This document shows positions 9,701 through 18,155 of a stretch of 64,000 bases of DNA, in pieces. The DNA is taken from the NCBI GenBank assembly GCA_017882455.1, contig JADGPL010000006.1, positions 1-64,000 on the forward strand, in the 5' to 3' direction. Source of the DNA: Solirubrobacteraceae bacterium. GTDB lineage: Bacteria; Actinomycetota; Thermoleophilia; Solirubrobacterales; Solirubrobacteraceae. The notes beneath the pieces were generated by a model, which did no database searches, had not been told where the DNA came from, and saw nothing but the letters and a program-made list of their open reading frames with translations. A program made the position numbers and the translations under genes. Every line of letters begins with the position of its first letter. Position 1 is the first letter of the stretch.

Positions 9701-11237
9701 CCTCGCCCCGATCGCCGACCGCGAGCGCTTCGCTGGAGAGCGCGCCGAGCGGCTGCCCCGGAGCGGGCGCGACCGCGAGCAGCGCGCGGCGAAACGAGGC
9801 GGGCCAGGGGGTGAGACGGCTCGAGACCGGGTTGAGCGTCAGGTGCACGGGCAGCCGTTCCTGCCCCAGCCATCCCTCGTGCGGGTTGGAGAACGCCGAG
9901 CCGAAGCTCCCGCCGACGTCAGCGGGTGCAGGAGAGCCTCCAAGCGCGGTCACGCGCGTGAGCTGCGTCCCGTCCAGGCGCAGGCTCACGCCATCGGGAA
10001 AGCCGGTGATGACGCGTTCGCCGATGGCTTCCGGGGTGGAGGAATTGGCCCAGGCGAAGCTGCGCACGCGCGCGGTCGGCAGTTGTTCGGGGAGTTCGTG
10101 CGTGCACGGTTCGCTCGCGCCGGACCCCGCCGGAAGCCCGCACCAGGACGCCACGAACCTGCCCGACGCTTCGCCTTCTCCCTTGAAGAACATCGTGGCG
10201 GAGGTCTGCAAGTCGGTGCGTTCCCCGTCGATCCAGACGCCGTCCGAGGTGGCCGTCAGCAGCTGGGACTGGACGCGCTGGGGCACGGTGAAGGGCTCTC
10301 GCGCGCCTTCCCTGCCTTCGACGAAGATCGGTTCCCCCGATTCTCCACCAGCTCTGAGCGTGACCGGCTGCCAGCTCGCAGGTTCTCCGCCCGTCCCCGG
10401 CCGGCGGCGGAACAGCGCGATCGAGCCGGCGGGATAGTGCGAGGAGAGCCTTGCGATCAGCCAAGCATTCTGGGGAGAGCTCGCGCTGATCGCCAGCACC
10501 TGGAATTCTTCCTTGCTCGCCGCGGGAACCTCGATCGGCTCCACGCTCCATTCGCTGCCGTCCCAGTGCAGCACGCGCTCTTCCTTGCCTTCTCCTTCGC
10601 TCACGGGGACGACGAGTGCCCCGGCGTGGCCGCCTTCGTCCAGCGCGGCGATCATCGGCGCGCGGTTGACGCCGAGCAGTTTTTCGCCTTCTTTCAGCGC
10701 CGCTTCGCCTGCGGGCGGCGCGAGCTGCTGGAAGGCCCCGCCGGGGTTGCGCACGAGCAGCACCCGTTCGACGGCGCCGCTCGATTCCGACGACGGGATG
10801 GTTCCCCCGAGGACGCCATCGCCCGCGGCTGTCATCTGCCCGGCGAGGGGACTCGGAGTGCTGAACCTGCCGCCTTCCGGCTGATCGAGCTTGAAGCCGG
10901 AGAGGGGATGACCTGCGTGGTCGAGCAGCGCGGGCGCTGTGCTCCACCCCGTTTCCCGGGTGTAGCGGACGAGCGTGGAGGCACCGCTCTCGATCCCGAG
11001 CCCCCACGTCTCGTCGGGCGCCTCAGCGGGAGAGGCACCGAACATCGTGACGCTGGTGGCCGGGACCGAGGCGTCGGTCTGCGGGACCGGTTCGCCCGCA
11101 GATTCGGCCGCGCGTGAGCTCGCGCCAGGCCCCGGCAGGCCAGCCATCAGCGCCGCCGCAAGGGCTGCGCCGATCGCTGCGATCACGGCGAGGGCGCGCC
11201 GCGAGCGCGGGCGTCGGGATCGGGGCAGCGGTCTCAA
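6738..11237 (-). CDS. giant secreted propeller protein with a degenerate metallophosphatase-like domain
   Basis: This 1499-aa protein has an Arg-rich signal peptide. About the first 900 residues contain propeller/BNR-like blades (for example ARGYAVGQNGVLLDYGKTW). Residues ~930-1200 resemble the calcineurin-like phosphoesterase layout (a YYxxxSNGPAGPVRVIVLDDS core), but the metal-binding GNHD and GH positions read PSATD and LGNAD, so it looks catalytically dead. Residues ~1225-1290 resemble a bacterial Ig-like module, followed by a Pro/Ala-rich stalk, one membrane helix (ILGLVVLAAVAGAAV) and a basic tail, giving a type I membrane topology. Its ATG overlaps the preceding stop by 4 nt; it is the last gene of the FtsH operon. 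Function is unknown. Confidence 0.75.
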   Translation of the reverse strand: MRPLPRSRRPRSRRALAVIAAIGAALAAALMAGLPGPGASSRAAESAGEPVPQTDASVPATSVTMFGASPAEAPDETWGLGIESGASTLVRYTRETGWSTAPALLDHAGHPLSGFKLDQPEGGRFSTPSPLAGQMTAAGDGVLGGTIPSSESSGAVERVLLVRNPGGAFQQLAPPAGEAALKEGEKLLGVNRAPMIAALDEGGHAGALVVPVSEGEGKEERVLHWDGSEWSVEPIEVPAASKEEFQVLAISASSPQNAWLIARLSSHYPAGSIALFRRRPGTGGEPASWQPVTLRAGGESGEPIFVEGREGAREPFTVPQRVQSQLLTATSDGVWIDGERTDLQTSATMFFKGEGEASGRFVASWCGLPAGSGASEPCTHELPEQLPTARVRSFAWANSSTPEAIGERVITGFPDGVSLRLDGTQLTRVTALGGSPAPADVGGSFGSAFSNPHEGWLGQERLPVHLTLNPVSSRLTPWPASFRRALLAVAPAPGQPLGALSSEALAVGDRGEVARFKPGEGWVPESLMGPGGGHETPRLRAVAWPTPGRAYAVGDAPTNLRQMWLWRGETGLWEPDPAAPVNFRGNLLGIAFDPSNSARGYAVGQNGVLLDYGKTWTQEPEEDIPPSARGASYSSIAFAGSEAIVAYRKIVPSSERYEGGLIVNDGSGWRLDTGAAAVMGKNSPWAVAGLPDGGAAFTASGVGEGGQVYERQSTGSAWQATPTPYPADASPASVALFREGGALRAVAVGSAPNTFAVDNVPSPPPGFPPTLIDPYPLSSNQETGVLRQTATGWSDEEHELNDVQQPPGEYERYDTVYQPDPVAALLVNSSGALGWAVGGIVDNENEQMDTADVWRYPADGVQPTGVASAPVPATPKQATFAIAGGAQCAAPCAERNQAQIGPDVWLRHALQLAGQITGVRAFLYTGARVTTGKTAGPATLQVPYARELNRYAGIIGSSGMPTYVAPSATDLDASHSEQSFSLAFSGFPEPFGNAGSAPGLESAGRSAQSCAAVGSQCAYYAMNSNGPAGPVRVIVLDDSTPVGEAQLVWLAAELSEAKANSMPAIVLGNADLRAQAAAGEAGASAVVQLLVAGGASAYFFNSPEQNVTLALQTSAGSIPSFGSGTLGYVSFAQQALNDFIGASGFMLAQINVAARNPATNVAPVSVRLVPNIGELALEGEDGTLLRRSQVARFEGLARRPRSGNVAHNSSTTPETDPYIPIPSNCVGNACAHGLFPEYTFTSSRPEVGNFVEPNLALSNPLAVLQGPTGEPIPDPQSGLFCAYNPGTTIVTITAGGLSSSLPVTVQPGSVREPCGTVPAPKAPLSSASQSAPAPAPAPAPAPASAPPGAAVPLPLPPPAAPAAPPPAAPASHPVAATNFFVPPSFASFVPAFVPAPLPQPARPTPPSGTSAVTSPVEAPEKEEEEEAAPESVSNEAVAYRAPEHEPTAPYILGLVVLAAVAGAAVRGRPGRRREVRLAPATISSLRSQRRFQDRRGRPW

Positions 11238-13129
11238 AACCGTGTTTCCGCCCCGAGCGGGCCACCCTGCAGGATCGCGCGTGCGTTGGGGAACGCCAGC
11301 GAGGTGGAGACGCTGTTGGTGTTCGCTTCCTGGGTCGACTTCGTGGGCAGGGGGGCGAGCGCGTGTGTCTGCAGGTCGAGCTTGGTCGGCCAGCGCTTTG
11401 CGTTCAGGCGCAGCAGCAGCTTGCGCCTGCCTGCGGCGAAGGTGTGCGTCGGCGTGCTTGCGACCACCTTGTGCTTGCGCTCGGCGAGCAGGCGCACGCG
11501 CGCCGTGACGGCCAGCTGGAAGCTCAGTTCGAGTTCGGTCTTGTGGATCAGTCGCGAGCGCATGTGCGAGAGCAGCGGTACCGCCACGCGGGCGAACGGG
11601 TTCACCACCTGCGCGACCACAGGTCCTTCCGAGGCCGCCCCTTCCGAGAGGCCCGAGTTGTCCACGGGCACCGCATCGGAGGCCTCCCGCGGCACCCCTT
11701 CGTCGGCGGGGCGTGCCGTGATCAGGTTTTCACCATCGAAGGCGGGGTCGCCGTCGCGCTGGGGGTGAGCGCGTTCTTCAGCGGTGCTGAGATGAAACAG
11801 CCACCCGCGCGTGCTCGCCATCCAGCAGTCGTGGACCGCCGGGCACACGATCTTTTCCGCCGCTCCCTTCGGGCCATCCTGTTCGCCGGCGAGGGGCAGT
11901 TGCAACCTGTCCGAGATCGATCCTTCGGCGGAGATGTGGGCGACGGTCGCCCGCGCGAGCGGATTGGGACCGCGTGATGCTTCTTCCTGGGACTCGAGGG
12001 CGAGCCAGGCGCTGTGCGTGCCCGGCTCGCCGGCAACCGCGTTGACGATCTGATCTTCCGAGAAGGCTTCGAGACCCGAAGGTTCGCTCTGCGGACCGAG
12101 GACCTGCACCCAGCTGGGGGATCCTTCTTCGAGGTATTCGTGGCTTTCCTTGGAGTACTGGACCTTCGAGTAGCGCAGAACGGTCACGCCCGCTTCGGCC
12201 GATTTTTCGGGCGGTTCGATCACCGTGCCGGCCGCCGCCCACATCGCGTCCGCATCGCTCGAGAGATGCAGGAAGTCCAGGGCGTAGGGGAACTCGCCCG
12301 GCCCGTAGAGGGGCAGGCCCGTGACCGGTTCGAATGAGGTTGTGCCTTCGCCGTCGAGGGCGTGCATGGCCGGCACTTCCAGCGAGCGCTTGATGAAGCG
12401 ATCCGAGGCGGACAGGCGCAGGCTCTCGAACAGGCCGCCTTCGAAGGTGCGCAGATCCTCCACCGCGTGACCTTCCGGCAGATACGGTTCGGCCGTGAGC
12501 GTGCGGCCGTTCCAGTGGAGCTGGAAGGAGCCGATCTGGGGTTCCGGCAGCGAATCGCCGGCGAACCAGCAGTCGCTGGCACTCAGGCAGCTGGCCGCAT
12601 GCATCGCCTGGTAGGAGGTCGACTGGAAGGCCAGCGAGGCGTAGGAGTCGACCACTTCGAGATTGCCCGTGCCGGGGTTCAGGGCAAAGCGACACAGCGT
12701 GTTGTCTTCGAGCGGAGGCGCGAAGCCGCGCGATTCGGAGGCCTGGCCGGGTCGCCCGTCTGAGACCGTCCAGAATTCGTTGGGGCCCGCCCACGCGATG
12801 CGCCCGTCGCTCGCCCCGCACACGTTCGCGAGCTCGTGCCAGCCTTCGCCGTCGTAGGCCCACACGCCCGCGGGCACCGTGCTTCCGTTCCCAGCTGTGA
12901 TCAGAACGCCGCGGTTCGGCGACCAGAATTGGATGTCGCCGATCTTGCCGAGCCCCACGGGAGCGTTCGCGCCTTCGACCCCGCTAGGTGGGCTCGGCGG
13001 GCTCGGCTGTTCCAGGCGCCATTCGGCGTTGCCGTCGTCGGCGAGTTCCGCGGCGTTGGCCGCCGCGCCACCGAGCAGCGCCGTGATCAGCAGCGCGAGC
13101 AGGAGGGCATACAGGGCGCGGGCGCTCAT
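11234..13129 (-). CDS. secreted propeller-like protein of the FtsH operon
   Basis: This 631-aa protein has a signal peptide (MSARALYALLLALLITALLGG, cleavage near ANAA). It shows irregular repeats with Trp/Ser/Gly blade motifs and a C-terminal beta-rich domain (about 510-610) with AVTARVRLLAERKHKVVAS, a pattern common in wall-associated actinobacterial proteins. It overlaps the neighbours on both sides by 4 nt, implying translational coupling. I do not recognise a specific family. The N-terminal ~450 residues resemble those of the 1499-aa downstream product in style, suggesting a shared origin; this is not verified by alignment. Confidence 0.7.
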   Translation of the reverse strand: MSARALYALLLALLITALLGGAAANAAELADDGNAEWRLEQPSPPSPPSGVEGANAPVGLGKIGDIQFWSPNRGVLITAGNGSTVPAGVWAYDGEGWHELANVCGASDGRIAWAGPNEFWTVSDGRPGQASESRGFAPPLEDNTLCRFALNPGTGNLEVVDSYASLAFQSTSYQAMHAASCLSASDCWFAGDSLPEPQIGSFQLHWNGRTLTAEPYLPEGHAVEDLRTFEGGLFESLRLSASDRFIKRSLEVPAMHALDGEGTTSFEPVTGLPLYGPGEFPYALDFLHLSSDADAMWAAAGTVIEPPEKSAEAGVTVLRYSKVQYSKESHEYLEEGSPSWVQVLGPQSEPSGLEAFSEDQIVNAVAGEPGTHSAWLALESQEEASRGPNPLARATVAHISAEGSISDRLQLPLAGEQDGPKGAAEKIVCPAVHDCWMASTRGWLFHLSTAEERAHPQRDGDPAFDGENLITARPADEGVPREASDAVPVDNSGLSEGAASEGPVVAQVVNPFARVAVPLLSHMRSRLIHKTELELSFQLAVTARVRLLAERKHKVVASTPTHTFAAGRRKLLLRLNAKRWPTKLDLQTHALAPLPTKSTQEANTNSVSTSLAFPNARAILQGGPLGAETRF

Positions 13130-15393
13130 GTCCTCTTGGCCTTGCTCTTCTTGGAGTTGGCCGTCTTGGACCTGGCCTTCGTCTTGGCCTTGCGCACGAA
13201 CGTCACCGCGACGCTCTCGTGCAGGGTCGGTCGCCCAGGCGCGGTGAAGGTCACGTTCGTGGTCGCCGACAGTCCGCCCGCGCGAGCGGCCAACGGCGAG
13301 TACTTCGATCCGGGGGCGAGCGTGATCGTGCTCAGCCCGGCGCCGGCCTCGTGGAGCTGTCTGCTCGCGGCGACCGTGCGCGTCAGCACCGTGGTACTGG
13401 TGCGCGCTCGTCGCTTCGTCCGCTTTGCGCCATGTGCGCTGCCGGCCGAGGTGGAGCGGATCGTGCTGCTCGCGCTCGCGTGCAGATATCCCGCCCCCGG
13501 GAGCTCCACGTACAGCTGGACCTTGCCGTTTGCGAGCGAGCGGGCCGTCACCCCGAGGCTCCAGCTCGGCTGCGGCGCCGGGTTGGGCGGCGCTTCCGAG
13601 ATGATCTGCGGTCCTGGGTTCTCTGCGAAGACGACGCGGTGGACGGCGAAGGCGTCGGCTCCGTCGAGGTGGTTGTCGCCCAGCGGCGGCGTGTTGCCGT
13701 CGCCGTAGACCAGGTTGGAGGCGGTCGAGCTGAACGCGAGCGTGTTGCCGTCTTCTGAGAAGGACGGCGACAGGGCTCCGTCTCCGCGCTGCAGGTACTG
13801 GTCCTGGTCGCTCGCGGGCACCGGTTCGTGGGGGTGTTCGCTGGCGTCGCCTTCATAGCCCTGGGTGACGCGTGTCAGCGTGTCGTTGAGCAGGTCCACG
13901 TCGAAGAGCTCGAGCATGCCGGGGACGCCGGCAGGTGCGCTCACGTACGCCGGGGAGCCGAGCGGGAAGACCGTACGCCTCGTGGTGAAGGCGACCTGAT
14001 CGCCGGCGGTGTCGATGCCGAGTTCCACGATCGGGGCGTTGGTGGCGATGTTGCCTTCTTCACCGCTCGCCAGCTCGGTCAGGGTCCGCAGGGCCTGCAC
14101 GCGGGTGAGCCCTTCGTGCATGTTCGCGACGTACAGATCGCTGTTGCGGTTTTCGGCGTCCACCCCGAAGTCGCTGCCGAGGGAGAGCAGTGGCGCGTTG
14201 GCGATGAAGGCCACCATGTAGCCGTCGCTGCTGAGACGCGGCAAGAAATCGCCTTCACCGCCCGTCCACACGCCCAGCGAGCGTTCGGTCGAGAACGGCC
14301 CCTGGCAGGGGTCGGAGGCGGAATGCACCTGCGGCAGGGCGGCCTCGCCGCTCGCGACGCACGCGGGGCTTTCTGCGTCCGCGCCCCCCGTGACCGACCG
14401 TGTCGGGGCGAGCTCGCCGTCGGCGACGCGCCGCCACAGCGGCTCGCTGAAGCTCGCCCTGAGCGGTTCCCCCGGAAGCGTCCGCACCTGCTCGCCGACG
14501 TCCTGGCCCGGCCAAGCGGCCGTCGATCCGTCAGCGCTGATGGAGGCCCCGATCGCGGGCTCGAGCGAATACGCTTCGGGCGGCCGGAACGGTGGCGCGC
14601 CGCCGGCGCTGTAGACGGCGCCGAAGGTGGAGCGACCTTCCGTCTGGGAGGGAACGGGCTTGGTCTGGCCCGATTCGTCGAGCGCCGGCCTGCCCGTCGC
14701 CGGGTCGTATTCGACGCTCACGAGCTCGGTTGTGTGGGTGTCGAGGTTGCGCAGCGCGACCTCGAGGGCCGGCGTTTGCACGCCGTCAAGGTTCGATCTG
14801 GCGGTGGTGACGAACACGGCCTTGCGCCCGTCGGCGCTGAGCGCCGTGCGCCCGGCGGCCACCGAGCCGTACCGTTCTTCTTCGAATTCGAGGCCTTCCC
14901 CACCTTCGTATTCGTAGTGCAGCGTTTCGAGCGATCCGCTCGCGGCGGATACGGGTTCGAAGGCCGCACCGTCCGCTGCGGGCAGCGCCATGTTGCGGAC
15001 GTACACGTTTGGCGCTTCATGCGTCTGGTGCAGCGGATCGGGGAGCCCGTTCGTGATTTCGCTGAGATGCGCACCCTCGTTGGTGGTGAAGCTCACGTAC
15101 TGACCGTCGGCGCTGATCGAGGGAAGCTCAGAATCGCCCCCGGCCACCTCCTGGAGTTCCCCGCCGGGACGGTTTTCGCGGCGCCACACACCGGTGACCC
15201 CTCCGACCGACCCGTCGAAGACCACGTAACGCCCGTCGCCGGAGATCGCCGGATCGTGCGCGTAGTCGGCCTGCTGGAAGGGGCTGGCCGACAGCAGCGT
15301 GATCGACCCGAACACATCGGCGCTCGCCGTTGCGCTCAGCGCGAGCGAACCCACGAGCATGCAGGCGAGCAGAAGCACGGCGGCGCGCCTCAC
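13126..15393 (-). CDS. secreted TolB/WD40-like beta-propeller protein
   Basis: This 755-aa protein has a signal peptide (MRRAAVLLLACMLVGSLALS, cleavage near ASA-DVFG). Repeats of the TolB/PD40 type are clear: AISGDGRYVVFDGSV, SISADGQYVSFTTNE, TALSADGRKAVFVTT and SFSEDGNTLAFSSTASNL. The last ~110 residues form a beta domain followed by a Lys/Arg-rich tail (KSKAKRT) that could contact anionic wall polymers. There are 4-nt overlaps with both neighbours. It is probably extracytoplasmic; the ligand is unknown. Confidence 0.75.
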   Translation of the reverse strand: MRRAAVLLLACMLVGSLALSATASADVFGSITLLSASPFQQADYAHDPAISGDGRYVVFDGSVGGVTGVWRRENRPGGELQEVAGGDSELPSISADGQYVSFTTNEGAHLSEITNGLPDPLHQTHEAPNVYVRNMALPAADGAAFEPVSAASGSLETLHYEYEGGEGLEFEEERYGSVAAGRTALSADGRKAVFVTTARSNLDGVQTPALEVALRNLDTHTTELVSVEYDPATGRPALDESGQTKPVPSQTEGRSTFGAVYSAGGAPPFRPPEAYSLEPAIGASISADGSTAAWPGQDVGEQVRTLPGEPLRASFSEPLWRRVADGELAPTRSVTGGADAESPACVASGEAALPQVHSASDPCQGPFSTERSLGVWTGGEGDFLPRLSSDGYMVAFIANAPLLSLGSDFGVDAENRNSDLYVANMHEGLTRVQALRTLTELASGEEGNIATNAPIVELGIDTAGDQVAFTTRRTVFPLGSPAYVSAPAGVPGMLELFDVDLLNDTLTRVTQGYEGDASEHPHEPVPASDQDQYLQRGDGALSPSFSEDGNTLAFSSTASNLVYGDGNTPPLGDNHLDGADAFAVHRVVFAENPGPQIISEAPPNPAPQPSWSLGVTARSLANGKVQLYVELPGAGYLHASASSTIRSTSAGSAHGAKRTKRRARTSTTVLTRTVAASRQLHEAGAGLSTITLAPGSKYSPLAARAGGLSATTNVTFTAPGRPTLHESVAVTFVRKAKTKARSKTANSKKSKAKRT

Positions 15394-17378
15394 GGCACCC
15401 TCACCAGCCTGCGGACGATGCCCTGGTTGCCGATCTTGTCGCGTACCTGGGCCACGATCGTGTAGAACCCGGCGCGACTGTAGAGGTGCGTGAAGAGCGA
15501 TCTCCCCGATGCGCGCTGACCGTCGCCGAACTGCACGCTCACCGCGCGGGCGTCCACGCCGGACTGGGGGTCCCGGATGCGCACCCTGACGCCGTGCCCA
15601 CCGTGTGTCCGCGTGACCGTCACCGCGGGCGCCTGGCCGTCGATGCGCAGCTTGGAGGGAGCGGTCAACGTCGCCTGCCCGAAGATGTCGGTGGCGAGCA
15701 TCTGCACCGCGTGCACTCCGCTGCCGAGACCGCGCGGATCGAACTGAAAGGCGCTCGCTCCCGGTGTCGTCGGATACACGTGGCCGTCGAGCACGGCGCT
15801 GTAGCGCAAGGGTCCGTTCGCGCTCGGGGCCGCTTCCCAGGAGATCTGCGCCTGGGACGGCTTGAGCCAGCCCTTGGTCACGCTGATCACGAAGTTCTCA
15901 GGCTGCGCCGTGACCTGGGCCGCGACGATGGCCGCATTGCCCAGCGGTCCCTGCTGAAAGGCGACGAGCCCGTCGCCGAGACCCGAGCGCCCCACGGCCA
16001 GGGCGCCGATCGGACCGCCGGCTCCGCCCGTGACAAGCCCGGTCTGGACCGCTGCGCTTGGAAAGTCCTCACGCACGGCCACGCCGGGGGCTCCCTGGGC
16101 GCCCGCGCTCGGCCAGGCCGAGATCCCTCCGCCTTCGGGATTCATGACGCTCGCCGAGGGAAGTTCGTCGGCTGGGACGAGCTGGGAGCCGACGAAGGGC
16201 GAGCCGAGCGAGAGCGTGCCGGAGGGTCCAAGGTCGTTGCGCTCCACGACCCGCGGCTGACCGTTGCTGTCGTAGAGCAGCCGTGCTTCCTGCTTTTCGT
16301 CGAGGTCGATGCTCGGTCGTCCGACCTGAGCCGCCCGCCCACCCGCGACCGCCGAATCCGCGATCGCCGCGCCCTGGAACTCCGCCCCCTTCGCGGCTTC
16401 CCCGTCGGGCAGGACGTTGAGGAAGATCCGCGGTCCCGGCAGCGGTGCGCCGCCGCGCACCTGCCGATAGGCGACCTCGGCCTGACCGAGGCGCGAGACG
16501 GCGACGGTCGGGGCGTCGGCGTCTTCGGTGATGGGCGCTCCTCCGAACGAGCTCGCGCTGACCGGCATCACGTAGTTGAGGGTCGAGCCGAACAGGCGCC
16601 GCGCCCAGATGCGTGCCACACCTTCGATTTCCGGCTCCTGCCACACGACGACCCCGTTGCCGGTCGGCCCGATCGTGATCTGCGGGGCGTTGGCTTCGCT
16701 CGGAGGGCGCATCGAGACTCCGGGGTCGCGATTGATGGCCCCGAGCTGCGTCCATCTTTCGCCGTTGAAGTGCGCCACTTGCACCTTCTCGCTGACATCG
16801 CCGGGGCGAAGCAGCGCGGTGCTTCCGTGCGGACTGACTTCCCTGTAGACGACGTCGGCCTGGCCGGTGGAGCTCATCGCGAGGTCGGGGCTGGTCCCGG
16901 TCGCTTCACCGATGTTCGGATCGATGATCACCGCCGGCCCGAAGCGGCTCGCGCCGGGTCCCATCGTGGCCGAGAGAAGCTCTGAGACGGGACGCTGCGA
17001 GACGGTGGCGTAGGGCGTCGTCCAGACCACCACGAGCTCTCCACCGTCGGCGGCGCCGATCCGCGGCCAGCTGGCCGCGTAGCGCTCTTCGTCGTCGATC
17101 CTGATCGGGGCCAGCCAGTGGCCGGCGAGATAGCGGGCGACGAACACGTGGGCCACACCTTCGACCCGCTTGAGGTAGACGAGACCGCCGGTTCCGTCTT
17201 CCGCCATCGCGACGCCGCCGAAGCCGACGATGTTCTCGTTCGGGCCGTCGATCGTCTGCGCCGGGAGGATCACGGCGTCAGCTCGCCGCGCGCAGGCAAG
17301 CAGGACGAGCGCGAGGCCGGCCACGAGAGCCACGACGAGTCGAAGTTCCGGGTGGGTCCGCCAGACCTTGCCGAGCAC
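15390..17378 (-). CDS. secreted propeller protein with C-terminal PKD-like domain
   Basis: This 662-aa protein starts with GTG at 17378, immediately after the TGA of the upstream gene. The N-terminus has one hydrophobic helix (LRLVVALVAGLALVLLACARRADA); the LLAC is a poor lipobox, so ordinary cleavage after ADA is as likely. The body has seven or so repeats in which a Gly/Val/Trp strand motif recurs (GNGVVVWQEP, GGISAWPS, GDGLVAFQQG). The last 60 residues form a PKD-like fold (VSVQFGDGQRASG...FTHLYSRAGFYTIVAQVRD). Its stop overlaps the next ATG by 4 nt. Function is unknown. Confidence 0.72.
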   Translation of the reverse strand: MLGKVWRTHPELRLVVALVAGLALVLLACARRADAVILPAQTIDGPNENIVGFGGVAMAEDGTGGLVYLKRVEGVAHVFVARYLAGHWLAPIRIDDEERYAASWPRIGAADGGELVVVWTTPYATVSQRPVSELLSATMGPGASRFGPAVIIDPNIGEATGTSPDLAMSSTGQADVVYREVSPHGSTALLRPGDVSEKVQVAHFNGERWTQLGAINRDPGVSMRPPSEANAPQITIGPTGNGVVVWQEPEIEGVARIWARRLFGSTLNYVMPVSASSFGGAPITEDADAPTVAVSRLGQAEVAYRQVRGGAPLPGPRIFLNVLPDGEAAKGAEFQGAAIADSAVAGGRAAQVGRPSIDLDEKQEARLLYDSNGQPRVVERNDLGPSGTLSLGSPFVGSQLVPADELPSASVMNPEGGGISAWPSAGAQGAPGVAVREDFPSAAVQTGLVTGGAGGPIGALAVGRSGLGDGLVAFQQGPLGNAAIVAAQVTAQPENFVISVTKGWLKPSQAQISWEAAPSANGPLRYSAVLDGHVYPTTPGASAFQFDPRGLGSGVHAVQMLATDIFGQATLTAPSKLRIDGQAPAVTVTRTHGGHGVRVRIRDPQSGVDARAVSVQFGDGQRASGRSLFTHLYSRAGFYTIVAQVRDKIGNQGIVRRLVRVP

Positions 17379-18155
17379 TCAGGATTCCGGCTTGCTCAGG
17401 GCACCCGGCGCCTTGTTGAAGGCGCACCGAAAGTTCTCGGCGGCGGCGACCGGCTCCGAGCCGGCGAAGCCGCCCAGGTTGCCGTTGTCGTAGACCGTCA
17501 CGTACTGGAGCGATTCGGGCAGTGGGTTGGCTGGCAGCGGAACGGGGTTCGCCTGTCCCTGGCGAGGGTTGCCGGTGGCGCCTTCGCTGACCCCCTCCGA
17601 GCCGGCGGCGGCCGATCCTGCCTCGGTCGTCACGAGCGTCGAGCTCATCTCGCGTTCGTCCTTCAGGCCGCGACTGGGGTCGAGGTCGATCGTGGCTGTG
17701 AGTTGGGAGTCGTGGATCGTGGACTCGAGCTTGACGCGATCCGCTGCGCCGACGAGCTGTGCGGCGGTGGGCAGCCACCCTCCTTCGGCCTCGCACGCTT
17801 TGCTCGCCCAGATGTAGTTGTTCTTGCCGGCCTGCGCGTTGGTCAGCGGATACGGCGCGGTGTCGAGGCACCACGTCCCGAGATCGACGGTCTGAGGCGG
17901 GCAGGTCCCGGCGAGTTCTTCGGCCGTCTTGCCATCGACCCGTGCAGCATCTTTGACGGTGGGGATCGCGGCCGCCGGGAATTTCCTGTTCTTGCCGAGG
18001 ACCAGGATCCCGCCCGCGTATGGCTTGGTGCTGACGCGGTGGCCAGCGAAAGCACTGACCACTGCGCGGCGCGCGGCGTCGGCGAGCCCGGTAGTGGAGA
18101 GCACCAGAGCCACCAGCGCGACGACCATCGCCGGCGAGGGCAGGCGGCGCCTCAT
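17379..18155 (-). CDS. secreted protein with Lcl/FGE-like Cys-rich motif
   Basis: This 258-aa protein has an N-terminal signal ([27 protein letters not shown]), a leader style common in Thermoleophilia secreted proteins. The middle has CPPQTVDLGTWCLD, then NYIWASKACEAEGGWLPTAAQL, which recalls the Ala-x2-Cys-x3-Gly-Gly-x-Leu-Pro-Thr signature of DUF1566/Lcl and formylglycine-generating-enzyme-like folds. No catalytic cysteine pair of true FGE can be assigned. The C-terminus is Gly/Ser/Pro-rich. It overlaps the ftsH stop by 4 nt and is the second gene of the operon. Role unknown. Confidence 0.65.
   Translation of the reverse strand: MRRRLPSPAMVVALVALVLSTTGLADAARRAVVSAFAGHRVSTKPYAGGILVLGKNRKFPAAAIPTVKDAARVDGKTAEELAGTCPPQTVDLGTWCLDTAPYPLTNAQAGKNNYIWASKACEAEGGWLPTAAQLVGAADRVKLESTIHDSQLTATIDLDPSRGLKDEREMSSTLVTTEAGSAAAGSEGVSEGATGNPRQGQANPVPLPANPLPESLQYVTVYDNGNLGGFAGSEPVAAAENFRCAFNKAPGALSKPES

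Noticed and set aside
9636-11117. 493-codon plus-strand open frame, and similar ones at 7542-8882 and 13828-15465
   Set aside because: All are shadows of the minus-strand operon genes, with Arg/Gly/Ala-rich translations and no ribosome sites.
17340-17378. Lipoprotein call for the 662-aa PKD protein
   Set aside because: LLAC has Leu at -2 and is followed by two Arg, a poor lipobox; the helix could equally be cleaved after ADA.
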